A DNA stretch of 51,383 nucleotides from Bacteroidaceae bacterium (GTDB lineage Bacteria > Bacteroidota > Bacteroidia > Bacteroidales > Bacteroidaceae): positions 1 to 51,383 of the forward strand of contig JAFUVM010000057.1 of the NCBI GenBank assembly GCA_017483665.1. The letters run 5' to 3'. The notes beneath the pieces were generated by a model. It did not search any database and was not told the origin of the DNA. It saw only the letters and a program-made list of their open reading frames with translations. Numbering within the stretch: position 1 is the stretch's first letter; each line of letters starts with the position of its first letter. Of the stretch, positions 9,501-17,261 are shown piece after piece. A program made the position numbers and the translations under genes.

Positions 9501-12500
9501 GAGCAAAATCATCTACACATGGGCAAAGATGATTACCCGCAACGAGAGGGAGAAACTGGAAGCCACCAACCTGGTAGCCAACTACGACATAGCCGGCGCT
9601 GAGGCAGTGAATTACAGCGAGACCTTCGACAGCAACACATCGAACATGACGATGATGCACTTCCCCTTCGGCAAGCAGCCCGACTACTTCAACGCCGCAG
9701 GCAGCGGCATCGGTATGTCGGTTGCACAGTTAGCCACGGAAACTCTCGTCACCGCCATCCTGGCAGTCGTAGAATCAACGACGTACAGCTATCCGGGAAT
9801 CGGAATAGACCCGACGAAGTTTAACCAGGCAAGTGGTATGAAGTCGGAGGTGTCCTTCTCCGGAGGCCTCTTCGAATGGCTTGCCATTCCTATCATGTAC
9901 TCCCAGGTGACAGGTGCCGACGTATCGGCCAAGTCCTACAACCGTACGGAAAGCTTCACCATTGTCAACGGACCGAACAACCACCTGAACGTGGATGTCT
10001 ATCGTGTGAACAGAGCCGACAAAGACAGTAAGACGAAGGTCGACCCGAGAGACATCTATACGAACAACAACTACAACAGCTACACCAATCTGGTGAACAA
10101 GTTCCTGAACAAGGAAAGCAAGATGGAACTGAACGATGAAGGCGAGATACTGGAATTGGGCGGTTCGCGCAGCTTCGTGTTCCGCACCCGTGGCGGTGCC
10201 ACTGCCGACCCGTGGGAGGGTGAGCGCAAGACGCACTTCTACGAGGCAGGAACCGTTCTTGACGAGCGCACGCTGAAGATCGACAACCCGAAGATATGGC
10301 TCGACAAGCAGAGCGTGAGCGGTGTGTCCATCAACGACGCTGCCCGCTTCAAGGTCTTCATGGCCAACGAGAGCGAAAAGCCTGAGGCCACAGACGGCCT
10401 GACTGTCTATCAGCTGTTCACTATGGGTCCGTCGAATCCCAACGGTGCCAAGATATTCATCGACGGCGAGCCGCTCTCTTCCGGCGGTACCACCGTTACC
10501 GTCGTGCCCGGCGTAGTGACTCAGAAGACCATTGAGGTGCGTGCCGGAAACGGATTCGACTACGAGGGCCTGACCATCGGCATCATGTCGCCCAGCGATG
10601 CAGAGCATACTATGGCTACAACTTCGTTCGACGTACACTTCCTGCGCGAAGCCGGAGCGGTGACGATTGCCACGCCGGGCGACAAGTGGGTGCTGAACAC
10701 CAATGCGCAATCAGACAAGAAGCGCGGCTGGTACATTCCTGTCACCATCAACGGCTTCGACCGTCACCAGCATAACTTCGACCACATCGAGTTCCAGTAC
10801 AAGGAATCTCAGCGCGGCGATGACAGCTGGGTGAACCTTTGCTCCTACTATGCCGACTCTACGCTGATGGCGAATGCCAACGGCGTGTGTGAACTGCTGA
10901 AGCCCAACGCCAACATCGTCACCAACTTCTACGGTGAAGGCTTCGTGATGGAGAAGTCCTACGACCTGCGTGCCGTGCTCTTCTGCCGCAACGGCAATGA
11001 CTACCTGACCACGTCGTCGAAGATTGTCAGCGGCATCAAGGACACGCGTCGTCCGCAGCTGTTCGGTTCGCCCGAACCTAAGGGCGGACTGCTCTATCTG
11101 GGCAACGACATCATATTCAATTTCTCTGAAGACATCGAATACAACCACCTGAGCGCTATCACCAACTTCGAGGTAAGGGGCGAGGTGAACTCGGGCGACC
11201 TCTCCGAGACGGTGAGCATTCAGTTTAAGGACAAGGCCAGCGTGGAGAGCGAAGCCAAGCGCAACTTCAGCGGCAAGGACCTGACCATCGACCTCATGGT
11301 GAAGCCCGACTCCACAGGCCGCGAGATGCCGCTCTTCTCCCACGGCACCAACGGCCAGAAGCTGCAGCTGTGGCTGACTGCCGACTACAAGCTGAAGGCT
11401 GTTGTGGGCGACCAGACCTGCGTCAGCAACTCTGCCATTCTGAAGGGCACCTTCACGCAGGTGGCTGTCTCCATCAACCAGCAGGACAGCACGCTGACCT
11501 TCTTCAACGGTGGCGAGGAAATCGGACGCAACAAGCTGAAAGCCCTGTATAACGGTACGGGCACGCTCATCTTCGGTCGCACCAACGAGACGAACCGCAA
11601 CGAGAGCCAGTACTACGAGGGCCGCATGATGGAGGCCCGCCTCTGGTATGCCGCCATGGACGGCGGACTCATCGGCACGACCTACGGCAGCCGCCGACTG
11701 ACGGGCTACGAGAGGGACCTCGTTGATTACTACCCGATGAACGAAGGTTCGGGCAAATACGTCATCGACCATACGCAGGGAGCCAACGCCCGCCTGATGG
11801 GTGCAAGCTGGGCTATTCCGCGCGGCATGTCGCTGGGCCTGAAGAAGGAAGACAAGGGAGTGCTGCTGAAGCAGACAGCCCTGAACCGCACCAGCGACCA
11901 GGACTACACCATGATGTTCTGGTTCCGAACCGATGCCGACGGTCGCGGCACGCTGCTGAGCAACGGACGCGGCCTGAAGGAAGACGACGGAGCTGACAAC
12001 CAGTTCCACATCGGCTTCGAAGGCGACACGCTGACGTACCGCTCTAACGGCTTTGTCGCTAAGATACCGGGCAACTGGAGCGACAACAATTGGCATCACT
12101 ACGCCATGACGGTGAACCGCGGGCGCAACGTGGCTAACATCTATGTCGACAAGGAACTGCGCACGACCTTCGGTACCGACAGCTTAGGCGGCATCAGCGG
12201 CGGCTATCCGCTCATCGGTGCCAGCCGCTACATCCTCCCGGGCGCTTCGGAGCCCAAGGAAGGCGAAGCTCCGCTGAAGGGTAACATCGACGAACTGCTC
12301 TTCTTTGCACAGGCGCTGCCGCAGACGCTCATCAACACCTATGCCACCAAGAGTCCAAAGGGCGACGAGTACGGTCTGCTGACATACCTGAGCTTCGACC
12401 GCCAGGAGCGCCAGAAGAACAACGACATCGAGATGGTGCCCTACCTCTACAGCCGCAAGGTCTATCTGGATGACAAGCGCGAGGTGCGCTACGAACTCGA

Positions 12501-14475
12501 TCCGGAGACGCAGACGCCAACGAACATCCCCGTTCGCGACTACCTGTTCGTCGATACGCTCAACGTTGTCATGCCGCACATCGACCAGACGCAGGCCGCT
12601 CCCGTGGTGCCCTACGAGGAAATCCAGAATCTGAAGTTCTCCTTCATCGGGAAGGACAACCAGCTGCTGGTTGAGCTCGACGAGCCTGCCGCCAAGCTGC
12701 ACCACCGCAACATCTACGTGACGGTGCGTGACGTTGAGGACAAGAACGGCAACACGATGGCTTCGCCGCAGACAGCATGCTTCAACGTGAGCAACAACAG
12801 CCTGGAATGGCTGATGAACAGACTGGACTATACCATAAAGTATGGCAACAACGAACCGTTTGAACTGCCGTTCTTCAACAACGATGCCGTCAGCCACACC
12901 TACAAGATAGAGAACTGTCCGAAGTGGCTCACACTCGACCACTACAACGACGTGATAGCACCGCAGAATCTGAGGTCCTTCACGGTTACGGTCAGCAAGG
13001 ACCTGAACGTGGGTACGTACAACGAGATTCTGTATCTGACCGACGAGCAGGGCATCACCGAACCGTTCTACCTCAACCTGACCGTCGAGGGCGAGCAGCC
13101 CGACTGGGCAGAGAGCGTCAACGGCGACCTTCTGCGCTACTCGATGAGCATCAGCGGACAGGTCTACCTGTACGATGAGTTGGACACCGACTCCCGCGAC
13201 ATCGTGGGCGTCTTCGACGACGAGAACACCTGCCACGGCTTCGCCAACATCACCAGCTCGGAACAGACTGGCGAGACAGGTCTGTTCCTGACCGTCTACG
13301 ACAAGGAGCCCAGCGGCCGCGACCTGAACTTCCGCCTGTGGCAGTACAGCACAGGACGCGAGATTGTGCTGACGCCAAAGGATTCCATCAAGTTCGTCCA
13401 ATCGGCAGTTCTGGGCAGCGATACTCCCGTTCGCTTCGACGGCGGCGAGGCCTTCGTGCAGAACTTCAGCCTGAAGAAAGGTTGGAACTGGGTATCGTTC
13501 AACGTCAACAGCAAACAGCTGAGCGACGTGAACAAACTGCTCAGCAGCATGCGATGGAGCGACGGCGACATCCTGACCGAGCTTGACGGCAGCCTGACGC
13601 TGAACTACGAGAAAGCGAAGAACCGTTGGGTAGCATCCGGCAGCACTGAGAATGTCGTCATCTCGCCCCTGAAGTCGTATGCCATCAACGTGAAGGAAGA
13701 CTGCACCTTCCCCATTGGCGGCACCGTCATCAAGGAGAAGGCTGACCGCACCGTCACGCTGAAGCCGGGCTGGAACGGCATTGGCTACACGCCCATGACC
13801 AACCTGACCATAGAGACCGCACTGAGCGACTACTACGACCAGGCTGAGCAAGGCGACGTCATCAAGAGTCACACGGAGTTTGCCTACTTCACCAAGTCGG
13901 GCAACACCGGTCGCTGGCGCGGCAGTCTGCAGTACATGAAGCCAGGCGAGGGTTACATGATGCTCCGCAAAGGCAAGGCAGAAGCCTCGTTCGCCTATCC
14001 GTTCTACGAACTGAACAGCAACTTCCGCGAGGACTGGAGGCAGACGGCAAAGCGCAGCGCCCCGCAGTCGGTCAGCACGATGTCTGTCTCGGCAACCGTA
14101 GCCGGATTCGAGCCGGAGGAAGGCGACCGTCTGGTAGCTTACAGCAACGGCGAGACAGTGGGCGAAGCCCCTGTGCTCAGCGGTTCACCCGCTGAGACGA
14201 CGGAACCCCTCTACCTGAGCATCGCAGGCGACTCTCAGCAGAAGATATGGTTCGCCATCGAGCGCGACGGCGAGATAGTGGCTTCTTCCAGCGAGACCAT
14301 GACCTTCAATGCAAATGCCGTCATCGGCAACCCCGACGAACCGACGGTCATCAACTTCGTACACACCGACTACGAGGACGGCAAGTGGTACTCCATCAAC
14401 GGTATGCTGCTGCCAAAGAAACCGACGCAAAGAGGCCTGTATATCTTCAATGGCAAGAAGGTCGTGATTAAGTGA
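3505..14475 (+). CDS. Giant secreted modular surface protein (3656 residues)
   Basis: The N-terminus has a basic stretch and hydrophobic signal (RGRLWLLLPALFAWLLPEQAAA). Visible modules in order: fibronectin-III-like near 298-390 (APTNLKAR...VELSWTVPY); GLUG/beta-helix-like repeats near 535-990 with FDGNGHTLNV at about 578 and 809; a second fibronectin-III-like near 1080-1165; carboxypeptidase-regulatory-like beta-sandwiches near 1169-1350; a long Ala/Gly/Ser-rich middle with no recognised family; two LamG/concanavalin-like domains near 2590-2730 and 2790-2950; a BACON- or Ig-like domain near 3100-3200; GWNWVSFNV at about 3325; two copies of a module shared with the next gene (about 3232-3310 and 3540-3620). 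It ends WYSINGMLLPKK...GLYIFNGKKVVIK, like short type-IX-style C-terminal motifs. The likely role is surface adhesion or glycan binding; no catalytic motif was seen. The gene is intact and unusually long. Confidence 0.85.
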   Translation: MTNKSTNIRRGRLWLLLPALFAWLLPEQAAARVTYVEEPSNYTVALTGSNVITIFAPLCDFEGTDTWVSKGKIYFEGEGVAKTELLHFYCKDVPWDGYSNSWTEIPVVFSTAAEGYLDIKQGNSSNRFSLYKSNGEVSKQIKREGENLFSFTADWILPYNLLGKNLTLSWEIERNISGAAARANVTPKAETITVPQAAEVATPIVSLATLNPKSKGVLELPWFLGAKEISSIRYEYTDAGGVRKEVPMSNTVNSSTIQLNAVEPHRGFQIVASYYQEGAKGKYHIENVKTEAKNVALIHAPTNLKARSLGGQKGKVELSWTVPYLDDDDVAITDFFEIQRSLTGKEEDFIGIGQEIFSQTVKEGTYSFIDSTLVDAIAEGMLKNGGTLENLTYRVRRAITKDWGWGTDNNCAASTKCMLENLHLLRIADYSAKWEDERAYTVRVTWKYAEENGGVWDNRAKMKLRLIMKNRDGEVIDTTEYQVNPTERQQCYKVVSCTRPCVKYDIELFVERDQSPINHLENVQPEFFPIRTVSDWAAFRDMVAAAKGERDVNARLYADIPETDVFVGWNSDAAYRGTFDGNGHTLNVKAPNNEPLMAPFRYVGNATIMNLHTAGTILTNERYISGIAGEVKAGSTVTIENCRSSVTINSTFKGFGYGSTYKGETDNGGLISRLGNNAAVVIRNCKFDGSFEGEESRNNGGFIGYCQDKSSATIDNCLFAPDHIGTRIAGCETWVRGSDFTLTLKNSYATTEYGEPKTIDIDGKTFMVLRNNDDWGKFLDALKTNSATNAIMDADFGIVTAADNFSGIFDGNGHTLNVNINGGSTESIALFKNGRDFTIKNLHLTGSVSGANHVAGLVGISNVSNDDNRNHIDNCRVSATINCSNYIFGGFVGRGNRVDIHNCLFDGQLVCPSADPWAGVFMGFVDGGIAMGVENCLSNATFNNINHRALNISGNPDGPPYGWGNGYSQWVKNNWSYGDLEGASKITGESSETMVKYLGSENWQLVDGKVVPKMRVLQVIKTRPIGEIEGYFTDGWKKENNVLVPVTTTTPEPIMADINTNPDLPDFYHASNGKIEKTLITQTRQSSVLLTWDTDGNPIDYFTVLRRVKGETAESAWKEIATNLDQMSYEDTSVSPLETYEYKVRATNDCEGVTFTDTEVKVGECKHTGRVEGYVRYNDGTSAAGVEVAIKLGNETVTSTFTDDSGYFVADELSYNGKTTVTYVVTPVAANSKVQFDEPFRVNVTFNAKSNNETLREFVINSGKLFSGFVMYDGTSIPVKGAHFKVNGRYLYNRRGDLLETEYDGSFSFRVNPGRDTIQVVMDGHTFVDDGYYKSKAGHDFTSDVAQTYFYDATKVKLTGRIVGGDDQGKLPLGNNLSRNNLGDKLKMVLTLEGDNTSWLVYDNLNPNRTEREATYRHPRGNGHKTTVKTTRKRIEVSPDSITGEYELMLPPVRWKVQQVYCEGYSTLFQEGQVSEVIDLTDCLASKDTTYSGTYKDADTITVAKPKLTYNAIYNRIYHSPKEVTYKQLGYDDFDYLGDKTYTAADLLGNKTDVPLAYKKDKDSRQAAYTFGYPVFSLERKYYIQVQVAESYPYNNNKSSGKIDYVKVGGGKATMYNGMKAVSALEYKKEADLDSLGRAIFELTVDQTPQLLTRESALKRVNFSVMQDGTFYEAEPLYGYVLNMFATGAGKEILTDGQPLLFDILRDPPGGSSSNSLAKGTTLNYSYSMDMTLMAGLLLNFTLGSKMQSFAGTVAAPAGVGSTMGLINSSDAADMLVSDLIFTMAGNKGYSYTMNIGHTISTSSDPSMVGADADLYIGAVQNVVVMPMSSIRAISDEMYKNITANQGQGLPDSPTSELAKQIQYGSLVHIAEGTDAEGKKFHLVRDQTIGYGPKLQSQFMYSQKQILKQIIPQLAKEILDMVYVGTEADAKKLANRTQFPVYLSLREPNDSLFGVVNTKVIPDHIYNTTIKKAEEGVNYLVVLPDGKKETDFNDEIAAKSKIIYTWAKMITRNEREKLEATNLVANYDIAGAEAVNYSETFDSNTSNMTMMHFPFGKQPDYFNAAGSGIGMSVAQLATETLVTAILAVVESTTYSYPGIGIDPTKFNQASGMKSEVSFSGGLFEWLAIPIMYSQVTGADVSAKSYNRTESFTIVNGPNNHLNVDVYRVNRADKDSKTKVDPRDIYTNNNYNSYTNLVNKFLNKESKMELNDEGEILELGGSRSFVFRTRGGATADPWEGERKTHFYEAGTVLDERTLKIDNPKIWLDKQSVSGVSINDAARFKVFMANESEKPEATDGLTVYQLFTMGPSNPNGAKIFIDGEPLSSGGTTVTVVPGVVTQKTIEVRAGNGFDYEGLTIGIMSPSDAEHTMATTSFDVHFLREAGAVTIATPGDKWVLNTNAQSDKKRGWYIPVTINGFDRHQHNFDHIEFQYKESQRGDDSWVNLCSYYADSTLMANANGVCELLKPNANIVTNFYGEGFVMEKSYDLRAVLFCRNGNDYLTTSSKIVSGIKDTRRPQLFGSPEPKGGLLYLGNDIIFNFSEDIEYNHLSAITNFEVRGEVNSGDLSETVSIQFKDKASVESEAKRNFSGKDLTIDLMVKPDSTGREMPLFSHGTNGQKLQLWLTADYKLKAVVGDQTCVSNSAILKGTFTQVAVSINQQDSTLTFFNGGEEIGRNKLKALYNGTGTLIFGRTNETNRNESQYYEGRMMEARLWYAAMDGGLIGTTYGSRRLTGYERDLVDYYPMNEGSGKYVIDHTQGANARLMGASWAIPRGMSLGLKKEDKGVLLKQTALNRTSDQDYTMMFWFRTDADGRGTLLSNGRGLKEDDGADNQFHIGFEGDTLTYRSNGFVAKIPGNWSDNNWHHYAMTVNRGRNVANIYVDKELRTTFGTDSLGGISGGYPLIGASRYILPGASEPKEGEAPLKGNIDELLFFAQALPQTLINTYATKSPKGDEYGLLTYLSFDRQERQKNNDIEMVPYLYSRKVYLDDKREVRYELDPETQTPTNIPVRDYLFVDTLNVVMPHIDQTQAAPVVPYEEIQNLKFSFIGKDNQLLVELDEPAAKLHHRNIYVTVRDVEDKNGNTMASPQTACFNVSNNSLEWLMNRLDYTIKYGNNEPFELPFFNNDAVSHTYKIENCPKWLTLDHYNDVIAPQNLRSFTVTVSKDLNVGTYNEILYLTDEQGITEPFYLNLTVEGEQPDWAESVNGDLLRYSMSISGQVYLYDELDTDSRDIVGVFDDENTCHGFANITSSEQTGETGLFLTVYDKEPSGRDLNFRLWQYSTGREIVLTPKDSIKFVQSAVLGSDTPVRFDGGEAFVQNFSLKKGWNWVSFNVNSKQLSDVNKLLSSMRWSDGDILTELDGSLTLNYEKAKNRWVASGSTENVVISPLKSYAINVKEDCTFPIGGTVIKEKADRTVTLKPGWNGIGYTPMTNLTIETALSDYYDQAEQGDVIKSHTEFAYFTKSGNTGRWRGSLQYMKPGEGYMMLRKGKAEASFAYPFYELNSNFREDWRQTAKRSAPQSVSTMSVSATVAGFEPEEGDRLVAYSNGETVGEAPVLSGSPAETTEPLYLSIAGDSQQKIWFAIERDGEIVASSSETMTFNANAVIGNPDEPTVINFVHTDYEDGKWYSINGMLLPKKPTQRGLYIFNGKKVVIK

Positions 14476-14630
14476 GAGAAGAACCAGAGCTTGCTCGGGT
14501 TCTTCCGAACGGGAACGAGCTCGAGCAAAGCTCAAGGTCGTGATTAAGTGAGAGAAGAACCAGAGCTTGCTCGGGTTCTTCCGAACGGGAACGAGCTCGA
14601 GCAAAGCTCAAGGTCGTGATTAAGTAAGTC
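14457..14630 (+). repeat. 76-bp tandem duplication of the giant gene's 3' end
   Basis: The last five codons of the giant gene (GTCGTGATTAAGTGA) begin a 76-bp unit present twice and followed by a third partial copy ending AAGTAAG. Unit starts are at 14461, 14537 and 14613. Each unit can fold: GTTCTTCCGAAC is a small hairpin nested between GAGCTTGCTCG and CGAGCAAAGCTC, resembling a terminator arm, but no T-run follows. Confidence 0.9.
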
Positions 14631-14693
14631 TAATGAAATCTCGTAATAACGTAATAACGAGATAACGAAATAACGAATAAAAAGAAAAGAACA

Positions 14694-15467
14694 ATGAATA
14701 AATCGAAGATAATGTTCGCACTGCTGCTGGGCCTCGTACTGGGGGCTTGCAGCAGCAGCGACGATGACAACAACATCGACAACAGTACGAATGTTGCCTA
14801 CACGGAAACTTCACAGAGCGAGGCTCCCGTGTGGCAGGTGGACTGGACAAACAATCAGGAACGTCCAGACTGGACGGACCCGGATGTGTCCGCCTACGAG
14901 GGCTGGACTATCATGAAGGCGCGGATAGAGGAGGCTCTGCTTCCCTTTATCTCCAAGGACGACATGATGGCGCTCTTCGTGAACGGCGAGCTGCGCGGGC
15001 TGGCAAAGCCTGCCGTCACCCTGTCTGGCGAGCTTACAGGCTCGTTCCTGATGAAGATATACGGCAACGAAACAGAAATGGAAACGGTGAACATGACGCT
15101 GCAGTACTACAACCACACACTGAAGCACATCTTCACGCTGTCTGACCGCATCACTCTCGACTCTGACGTGACGATCGGCATCGACGAGGACTACGTCCCC
15201 GTGTTCACCAGCGGCTCTGCCAAATATCCCGCCCAGAAGACGGTGATTGTGGAGCCACTTCTTGCAAAGGCGGGTCTGACGCCCGTCAGCGGTAATCGGG
15301 TGGGGGCCTTCGTAGGCGACGAGTGCCGCGGCACGGCGTTGCTCTCTGCTTCCGGCAACACGTCGCTGGTCATCTTCGGTCGTATAGCCGGGGAGTCAGT
15401 GACGCTGAAGTACTACGACGCCGCAACAGGCAAGTTGTACACCATCCCCGATGTCGTGAAGATGTAG
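14694..15467 (+). CDS. Surface lipoprotein with two copies of an (E)CRG-type module
   Basis: The 257-residue protein has a lipoprotein signal ending VLGAC, lipid cysteine at 19, followed by SSSDDDNN, an acidic start typical of Bacteroidota surface lipoproteins. The rest is two related beta-rich modules: residues about 85-170 (DDMMALFVNGELRGLAKP ... LDSDVTIGIDEDYVPVF) and about 185-257 (NRVGAFVGDECRGTALL ... LKYYDAATGKLYTIP). The same pattern (D-x-hydrophobic-A-F/Y-x3-E-x-R-G, then a hydrophobic strand, then a polar closing strand) occurs twice at the C-terminus of the giant protein just upstream. That suggests the two work together at the surface, for instance by assembly or anchoring. I know no named family for it. 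Confidence 0.8.
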   Translation: MNKSKIMFALLLGLVLGACSSSDDDNNIDNSTNVAYTETSQSEAPVWQVDWTNNQERPDWTDPDVSAYEGWTIMKARIEEALLPFISKDDMMALFVNGELRGLAKPAVTLSGELTGSFLMKIYGNETEMETVNMTLQYYNHTLKHIFTLSDRITLDSDVTIGIDEDYVPVFTSGSAKYPAQKTVIVEPLLAKAGLTPVSGNRVGAFVGDECRGTALLSASGNTSLVIFGRIAGESVTLKYYDAATGKLYTIPDVVKM

Positions 15468-15521
15468 TGTCACTTGGGAAAAAGGAAAAAGAAAAAGGAT
15501 AAACAGCTTAAACGAACAATA

Positions 15522-17153
15522 ATGAAAAGACTGAATCAATGGGTGCTCGCCGTCACCCTCATTTGCGGCGCAGGCGTTTTTACATCCTGTTCGTCGAACG
15601 ATGATACTCCAACGGTCCCCAGCCAACAGGAGATGGAAAAGAGTCTCGTCGGTTTGTGGTACGAGGAATTTGACTGCGTGGACGTGACCGAGGACGGCAA
15701 GCCCTTCAACCGCGCCATGATTGCAGTGGAGACCAAAGCCGACCACACGGGCTACGTGGCGTTGGCAGTGTTCGACGACGAGTTCAACGAGCCACTCGAG
15801 GTTTACGGCGGTCCGAAGGATGCGCCGTTCACCTGGCAGGTGACAGCTGATGGGCATGTCGCCCTGACCGACCCGAATACGGGAACGACCATCAAGTCGG
15901 CCCCCACTCGCAGCGAGGGAAGTCACAGCACGTTTGTCGACATCAACCAGATCAACATGAACTGCTCGTCGGGGAACGTCAGCTTCAGCAATGCCTCACA
16001 CGAAGGGGCGCTTGCCAGGGCTGAAGGCAGCACCGGCAGCTTGATTCAGGACTGGATGGCGAAGTCAACCCTTCCCCGGGCCTGCATCACCGACAGCATT
16101 CCGGTGGAGATTTTTCCCGACTATATGAACTACGTGTTCAACTACCCTTCGGTCGACCCCTTCGGCAATCCGTGCACGCTGAGTGGTACCATCACGGTCG
16201 ACAAGACGCTGGTCAGGGACGGCAAGCCATTCAACGGCATCCTGCTCTACAACCACTTCACCATCTACGCCACCACTCAGGCACCTTCGCGCGGAGCCGT
16301 CGAGTTCCCGACAGGGGCCGCCATGACCAACTTCATCATCGTGGCTCCCGACTACTACGGCTTTGGTATCACCGAAAAGGAACCGCAGGCCTACTGCATC
16401 TCGCGGGCCAACGGGCGTGCCTCGCTCGATGCCTACCTCGCAGCCAAGCGTATGATAGAGGACCTGAAGGTGAAGAAGGGCAAGGACTTCGTCATTGCAG
16501 GCTACTCCGAGGGCGGGCAGACCACGATGGGTGTGCTGCGCGAGATTTCTGAACGCCATCCTGAGATAAAGGTGAAACGAGCCTTTGCCGGCGACGGACC
16601 CTACGACATCAACTCGATGTACGACGCCATTGCCAATGGCACCACCGAGATGCCCAGCACCGTCTGCAACGTGCTCTACGCCTACAACCACTTCTTCCGC
16701 CTGGGGTACGGCATCCACGACTATCTGAAGGACCCCGTAGCCAAGAACTTCGACAAGTGGTTCCTCAGCAAGCAGAACAAGCGTGTGGCCCTCGACGAAG
16801 AGCTTATCAAGACCAAGAGGACGAGCGACTTCTGCACAGAGGCTGTCCTCGATAACGGCAGCCCCCTGTCGCAACGGTTCAAAGCTGCGTTCAGTCAGGA
16901 TGCACTCACCAGCGGCTGGACGCCCCGCAGCGACCTCGACGTGATGCTCTTCCACGACACGAAGGACGATGTCGTGCCCGTCGAGAACTTCTATGCCATG
17001 AGAAAGTTCCTCAAGGACAACGGCATCAAGACAGAGGAGTTTGTCGGTGAGTACAGTTCCGAGGTGACAAAGGAGGTCGGTATCACCAACCACGAGGTTT
17101 CAGCCCTCACCTTCTTCCTCAAAATCATCCAGTGGATAACGAAAAACTATTGA
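15522..17153 (+). CDS. Lipase/esterase-like alpha/beta-hydrolase lipoprotein
   Basis: The start MKRLNQWVLAVTL at 15522 is preferred over an earlier in-frame start because it opens directly into a lipoprotein signal (GVFTSC, lipid cysteine 23). The first ~170 residues are a beta-rich region of unknown family. The C-terminal ~370 residues are an alpha/beta-hydrolase of the secretory-lipase type: DYYGFGITEKEPQAY, nucleophile elbow GYSEGG with Ser329, an Asp candidate in FHDTKDDVVP (about 479-483), and His524 in TNHEVSALTF. It would hydrolyse esters at the cell surface; substrate unknown. It follows the module lipoprotein by 54 bases, so both are probably in one transcript with the giant gene. 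Confidence 0.85.
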   Translation: MKRLNQWVLAVTLICGAGVFTSCSSNDDTPTVPSQQEMEKSLVGLWYEEFDCVDVTEDGKPFNRAMIAVETKADHTGYVALAVFDDEFNEPLEVYGGPKDAPFTWQVTADGHVALTDPNTGTTIKSAPTRSEGSHSTFVDINQINMNCSSGNVSFSNASHEGALARAEGSTGSLIQDWMAKSTLPRACITDSIPVEIFPDYMNYVFNYPSVDPFGNPCTLSGTITVDKTLVRDGKPFNGILLYNHFTIYATTQAPSRGAVEFPTGAAMTNFIIVAPDYYGFGITEKEPQAYCISRANGRASLDAYLAAKRMIEDLKVKKGKDFVIAGYSEGGQTTMGVLREISERHPEIKVKRAFAGDGPYDINSMYDAIANGTTEMPSTVCNVLYAYNHFFRLGYGIHDYLKDPVAKNFDKWFLSKQNKRVALDEELIKTKRTSDFCTEAVLDNGSPLSQRFKAAFSQDALTSGWTPRSDLDVMLFHDTKDDVVPVENFYAMRKFLKDNGIKTEEFVGEYSSEVTKEVGITNHEVSALTFFLKIIQWITKNY

Positions 17154-17163
17154 TCTCCGCACA

Positions 17164-17194
17164 GACCGTCGGGGGTGCGACTCCCCCGGCGGTC
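17164..17194 (+). terminator. 12-bp-stem hairpin after the lipase gene
   Basis: GACCGTCGGGGG (17164-17175) pairs with CCCCCGGCGGTC (17183-17194) with one G-U pair around the loop TGCGACT. It starts 11 bases after the lipase stop and is not followed by a T-run, so it may be a terminator, an RNA-stability element or an attenuator before the next gene. Its apex GTGCGACTCC recurs in the hairpin at 21166-21194. It resembles a tRNA T-arm but has no matching acceptor strand. Confidence 0.6.
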
Positions 17195-17261
17195 ACAACA
17201 AAAGAAGAATCGCCTAAAATTAGACAAACAAAACATTAATACCAAACAAAACATTAACAAC

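Noticed and set aside
15474-15521. Longer N-terminus for the lipase-like lipoprotein
   Set aside because: It would put a Lys-rich stretch (GKRKKKKDKQLKR) before an otherwise normal lipoprotein signal; 15522 is the natural start.
17164-17194. tRNA 3' half (T-arm and acceptor-like GGCGGTCA)
   Set aside because: The T-loop is TGCGACT rather than TTCRANY, and no 5' acceptor, D-arm or anticodon arm lies upstream; a 12-bp hairpin explains it better.
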